From a virus, in IMG/VR virus record IMGVR_UViG_3300025896_000118, positions 1-31,731 of that record: a stretch of 31,731 nucleotides of DNA. One strand, given 5' to 3'. Both the position numbers and the translations under genes were made by a program. The notes below the pieces were generated by a model. The model was not told the DNA's origin. It did not search any database and saw only the letters and a program-made list of their open reading frames with translations. The number at the start of each line of letters is the position of its first letter. Position 1 is the stretch's first letter. Positions 28,802 through 31,731 of this stretch are shown here, one piece after another.

Positions 28802-30492
28802 TGCGCCACAAGCCACCACGACAAGACCGCTGAGAGCTTCAAAGCGTCGGCGTAGTGGTCATGCGCCAGCTTCTTCCACTGAAGGGGCTGGCGTTTGTGT
28901 TTTGCCATGATTAGCGCCATGCCAGAAAGCCCCATAATGAAGTCTGGCCCAATGTCCTCGGGAAAGTGCAGGAGCGGCGGGAGTCGCTTTTGCACCCTGT
29001 CCAGCCAGAGCGCGCATTTGATTCTGAAATCGACGTAGCTGGTCAGCATGAGTCCGGGCCAGTCGTTGATTTGGGACTGGTTGAAGGTGCCGAAGGCTTT
29101 GTCATTGCCCCTGGTCGGCCAGAGCTTGCCGCCGCTCATGGCGCAGATTTTGTAGATTCGGTCAGTCGCCCAGGCTGAGTCGATCAGACCGCCGCTGATG
29201 CCCACTGTTTTGCCGCTCGGCATGGCGTATTGCTTGGCGCCAAGTCGAAGCAGATCCTCGGGCGCGATGACTTCGCCGTAATCAATCACCCAAGCTTCGC
29301 CCGTTTTCTCGACCGCGGTCACGACGTAATGAGTGGACTTCTCGCCGGGGTCAGCGCCGATGCTGATATAAGCGGGATCTTCGACGGGGCAGTCACCGAG
29401 GCGGTAGGGAGCGCGAAGGCTGAGAATGTCCTCGTCCTTGACGGTCGCGCTGCGCTCCTCCCACGGCAGCGCCAAGGTCGAGTTGAAGAAGTCCTGAAGG
29501 ATGCTGGTGTCTGATTGCGCGTCCAACCACTTCACTGCCAGCGTGCCGAATGCACAGGAGCGCCACGGAGCGTAGAGGGAGTTAAGGTGATACCCGACGC
29601 GCCCAGGCTCGGCATTTGGGTTGGTCGAGATCCACTTCCCGCCGCGAAGCATCTTGGTTTTGTGGCTGTCGGTGATCTTCCCCTTGCACTCCTGGCACTC
29701 GTAATGGGCTGTGACGCGAACTCGTGCCTTGTCCCATTCGTCCTCCTTTTTGTCCTTGTCATACCACCGCACCTGCGACCACTCCAAGCGGATCAACTCG
29801 GAGCAGTGTGGGCAGGGAACCATAAAATAACGCTGGTCGGTGCGAAGGAACTCTTGCCATACCGTGCCGCTGTCTACGGTGGGTGTGCTGGTCTTGACGC
29901 GCAGCGGGTTGGTGAAGCTCTTGGTGCGGTTTTCTGCGAGCTGGAGCGCTGATGCTTCGTTGCCTCGCTGGGTCGCGAACTTGTCCACTTCGTCCATGAT
30001 GAGCAGGCCGCAGGGGCGGGAGGCAAGGTTCGCCGGCGAGTTACTGCCGACGAACGCAAGACCGGCGGCTGTGAAGTCTTGGCTCAGTGCCGTGATCTTG
30101 CGTGGCGATGGATGCTTGAGCGCTCGGAGTGGGCCGCAGTCGTCGACCATTGGAAGCCAGCGAGTCTGCGAAAATGACCGGGCGAGATCCTCGGACGGCA
30201 TAACCCACAATCCCGGCAGTGGTCGGTGGACGTAGCGCCACGCCGTGCCCACCATGATTGTGTTTGTCTTGCCTGTCTGCGTGCCCCAGCAGAGCACGAT
30301 GTCGGAGTTTCGATCATTGGCGAACATCTCCAGCGGCTCTCGGACGTAGGGCGTCAGGGCGGTTGAGTATGGCCCTTCGTTTTCGGTCTGGCGGATTGAT
30401 AGAACGATCTCATCTTCGGCCCATTGCCACACCTTACGGTTGTCGCGTGGTGCGAAGCAGGCGGCGAAGGATGCAGCAAGGGATTCAATCAC
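28759..30492 (-). CDS. terL: Large terminase subunit, GpA family
   Basis: A 577-residue packaging motor and nuclease. Walker A is GTQTGKT (70-76) and Walker B LLIMDEVD (163-170). A Cys4 zinc site lies in CPHC (227-230) and CQEC (266-269). The nuclease part begins at ISIGADPGEK with D381 as a metal ligand. It cuts concatemeric DNA and pumps it into the prohead. It uses a GTG start that overlaps the small subunit's stop by GTGA (30489-30492). Length is close to lambda gpA (641). The GpA type usually goes with cohesive ends. Confidence 0.95.
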   Translation of the reverse strand: MIESLAASFAACFAPRDNRKVWQWAEDEIVLSIRQTENEGPYSTALTPYVREPLEMFANDRNSDIVLCWGTQTGKTNTIMVGTAWRYVHRPLPGLWVMPSEDLARSFSQTRWLPMVDDCGPLRALKHPSPRKITALSQDFTAAGLAFVGSNSPANLASRPCGLLIMDEVDKFATQRGNEASALQLAENRTKSFTNPLRVKTSTPTVDSGTVWQEFLRTDQRYFMVPCPHCSELIRLEWSQVRWYDKDKKEDEWDKARVRVTAHYECQECKGKITDSHKTKMLRGGKWISTNPNAEPGRVGYHLNSLYAPWRSCAFGTLAVKWLDAQSDTSILQDFFNSTLALPWEERSATVKDEDILSLRAPYRLGDCPVEDPAYISIGADPGEKSTHYVVTAVEKTGEAWVIDYGEVIAPEDLLRLGAKQYAMPSGKTVGISGGLIDSAWATDRIYKICAMSGGKLWPTRGNDKAFGTFNQSQINDWPGLMLTSYVDFRIKCALWLDRVQKRLPPLLHFPEDIGPDFIMGLSGMALIMAKHKRQPLQWKKLAHDHYADALKLSAVLSWWLVAHQFGAAPPEAESDV

Positions 30493-31109
30493 GGCAGCAC
30501 GGACGGTGCCGTCGATAAGGTTTTAAACAGCGACTCATCGCGCCAGCGCTCAAGCTGCTCGCGCGCGTGGTCAGGATCTGAAGGGTTGACCTTGGCGGCG
30601 AGCGCCCCCGGCATGGAGTCAATGAGGCCACGGAGGCGGGCAAGGAAGGCGGTAAAGGTGGACTGCGCGGCTTGGGTCGTGATCGTGATCTTGTGCGCCT
30701 CTCGGAGTTTAAGGACTTGGGAGTGGAGGCTGGGATACTGCTTAGCAATGGCTTGATGGACGGTCAGCCATTTGCGAGAGTCGTCGGCTAGTCCTTGCTG
30801 CCAGAGTGTCTCGGCGTTCTCTTTGGCGAAGTTGCGGAGTTCTTCGACTTCGGCAAGGTAGCGCTCGGCTTCTTCGACGGTGGCTGCTTGGCGGATTCGG
30901 GCGGCTTTCTTTTCGGTGGCTTCGGGCGTGTCGGGGAGCGGGTTGGCTTTGTCGGATGCGCGGCCCCCTCGCTGGTTGCGGGTGTTGGCATCGCGCCAGT
31001 CCTCGGCATCACTGATGCTGGTCAAGGGCATACCCTTCTTGACCAAGTGATGCACGGCCACACGGGAGACGCCCCAGAGTTTGGCGAGCTTGGTTTGGGT
31101 TAGTTGCAT
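30489..31109 (-). CDS. Small terminase subunit candidate (Nu1-like)
   Basis: A 206-residue protein. The first 28 residues (QLTQTKLAKLWGVSRVAVHH then LVKKG) form a winged helix-turn-helix of the Nu1 kind that recognises the packaging site. A basic disordered linker follows, then a long helical region ('AERYLAEVEELRNFAKENAE') and an end that should contact the large subunit. The start at 31109 was chosen because it matches the helix-turn-helix start; the in-frame extension to 31268 overlaps the HNH gene. It overlaps the HNH stop by ten bases. Confidence 0.82.
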   Translation of the reverse strand: MQLTQTKLAKLWGVSRVAVHHLVKKGMPLTSISDAEDWRDANTRNQRGGRASDKANPLPDTPEATEKKAARIRQAATVEEAERYLAEVEELRNFAKENAETLWQQGLADDSRKWLTVHQAIAKQYPSLHSQVLKLREAHKITITTQAAQSTFTAFLARLRGLIDSMPGALAAKVNPSDPDHAREQLERWRDESLFKTLSTAPSVLP

Positions 31110-31731
31110 AGCGGGAGAAATATTTGGCACTCGCCCCGCTTGTTGCCTTCCTTGATGTTCTGGATTGCTGGCAACGGTCGAAGGTTTTGCCAGTTCCAGG
31201 CGCGGCGTTGATCGTCTGGGTTGCTCATGTCGAAGTATGAAAGCGGCGTGATGTGATCGACGTGCCACGCGCTACCGTAGTTGTCCCAGGTAATCCCGCG
31301 CTTGAATTGCTTTTCAATGTGGATGGCGAGTTCTGCGCCAGTGCAGCCGATTAACTCAAAGGTTCGCCCGTCCTTGTTTGCGTTGCGGCGCTTCATCGAC
31401 ATCATTACACGAGCGCGGATGGCGGATTCGAGTCGGAGCTTTGGATCTTCGCGTTTGCGCTTACTGAATGCGCGGCTTGATCGGAGTTGTTTTGCTTTGT
31501 GCTGGCCGGAGTCCTTGACGCGCTCGTAATACTCCTTGGCGTATTGGCGCATTTGCTCGCCTTTGGATTGGTAAAGCGACTTGTTGTAAACACGCTTGTA
31601 TTCGTCTCTACACTTATCGGAGCAGGTTTGTTTATTTGCAGTTCTTGTCCCGCAAATTTTGCACGACTTCCATGCGCCGACGCCCCGTGATCTTAAGGTG
31701 CATTCATGCGAGCAATACTTTTGTCGATAGT
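31100..31731 (-). CDS. HNH endonuclease with N-terminal zinc modules (5' end beyond the window)
   Basis: The reading frame is open from 31729 to the edge, so the gene is cut at its 5' end; 209 residues are visible. The first 45 contain Cys pairs, YCSHEC, CKIC and CSDKC, a tandem zinc-ribbon module. The catalytic part reads WHVDHITPLSYFD followed by WNWQNLRPLPAIQNIKEGNK, the HNH fold with H-x-D-H and a late N-x-x-x-x. HNH enzymes next to terminase genes are known to help cleavage during packaging in HK97-like phages, so this is more likely a packaging partner than a homing enzyme. A start at 31552 would lose the zinc module and is unlikely. Confidence 0.88.
   Translation of the reverse strand, partial: YRQKYCSHECTLRSRGVGAWKSCKICGTRTANKQTCSDKCRDEYKRVYNKSLYQSKGEQMRQYAKEYYERVKDSGQHKAKQLRSSRAFSKRKREDPKLRLESAIRARVMMSMKRRNANKDGRTFELIGCTGAELAIHIEKQFKRGITWDNYGSAWHVDHITPLSYFDMSNPDDQRRAWNWQNLRPLPAIQNIKEGNKRGECQIFLPLCN

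Noticed and set aside
30489-31731. cos packaging site
   Set aside because: Expected near the terminase genes, but no paired binding sites or nick-site symmetry could be recognised by reading alone.
1-31731. tRNA genes, integrase, CI-type repressor
   Set aside because: I looked for cloverleaf-like segments and for integrase or repressor motifs in all listed proteins and saw none.

Overview
The window is part of the genome of a tailed double-stranded DNA bacteriophage or prophage (Caudoviricetes, siphovirus type). Its packaging, head and tail genes follow the phage lambda order, although the proteins are far from lambda. Almost every gene lies on the minus strand, so the module reads from right to left. 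The host is probably Gram-negative: there is a small lipoprotein in the lysis cassette and an M15-type endolysin. Ribosome binding sites are mixed. A few genes have a strong AGGAGG-type site, many have none, and most are joined to the gene before them by an ATGA, GTGA or TAATG overlap. The sequence alone does not name the host phylum. No integrase, repressor, polymerase or tRNA is visible, so lifestyle cannot be decided.

Right to left the layout is as follows. (1) Packaging, 31.7-28.8 kb: an HNH endonuclease running off the window edge, a small terminase-like protein and a GpA-type large terminase. (2) A two-gene operon on the opposite strand (28.3-28.8 kb), wedged between the terminase and the portal region. 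(3) Head genes, 28.2-24.5 kb: a gpW-position joining protein, portal, a ClpP-type prohead protease fused to a scaffold-like tail, and the major capsid protein, followed by a textbook intrinsic terminator. (4) An unusual accessory block, 24.4-20.4 kb: a small helical protein, a 742-residue glycosyltransferase/glycosyltransferase/methyltransferase fusion, a DNA cytosine-C5 methyltransferase and a second glycosyltransferase. (5) Head completion and tail, 20.4-14.8 kb: connector, minor tail proteins, tail tube, a tail chaperone pair with a GGGAAAC -1 frameshift site, and the tape measure. (6) Five beta-rich tail-tip or adhesin candidates, a small immunoglobulin-like protein, a 931-residue tail fibre with YadA-head-like repeats and a probable fibre-associated protein (14.8-7.9 kb). 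(7) A compact lysis cassette of six genes, 7.9-6.3 kb, ending in a long hairpin.

(8) Beyond that hairpin is a control region (6.2-6.1 kb) with a palindrome, a direct repeat and a weak promoter candidate. It is followed by a second leftward cluster of many very small proteins (including a ribbon-helix-helix regulator and zinc-binding candidates) and a recombination set: RecT-type annealing protein, PD-(D/E)XK nuclease, RusA-type resolvase and SSB.

Together the genes make a lambda-like head and a tail whose tip has no recognisable lambda J-type hub, plus a self-contained recombination system. The most unusual part is the glycosylation/methylation block. It is coupled by 4-bp overlaps and sits in the middle of the virion genes, so it could modify virion proteins, host surface glycans or phage DNA late in infection. 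With the small genes recovered here, no stretch longer than about 170 bases lacks a gene or a described element.
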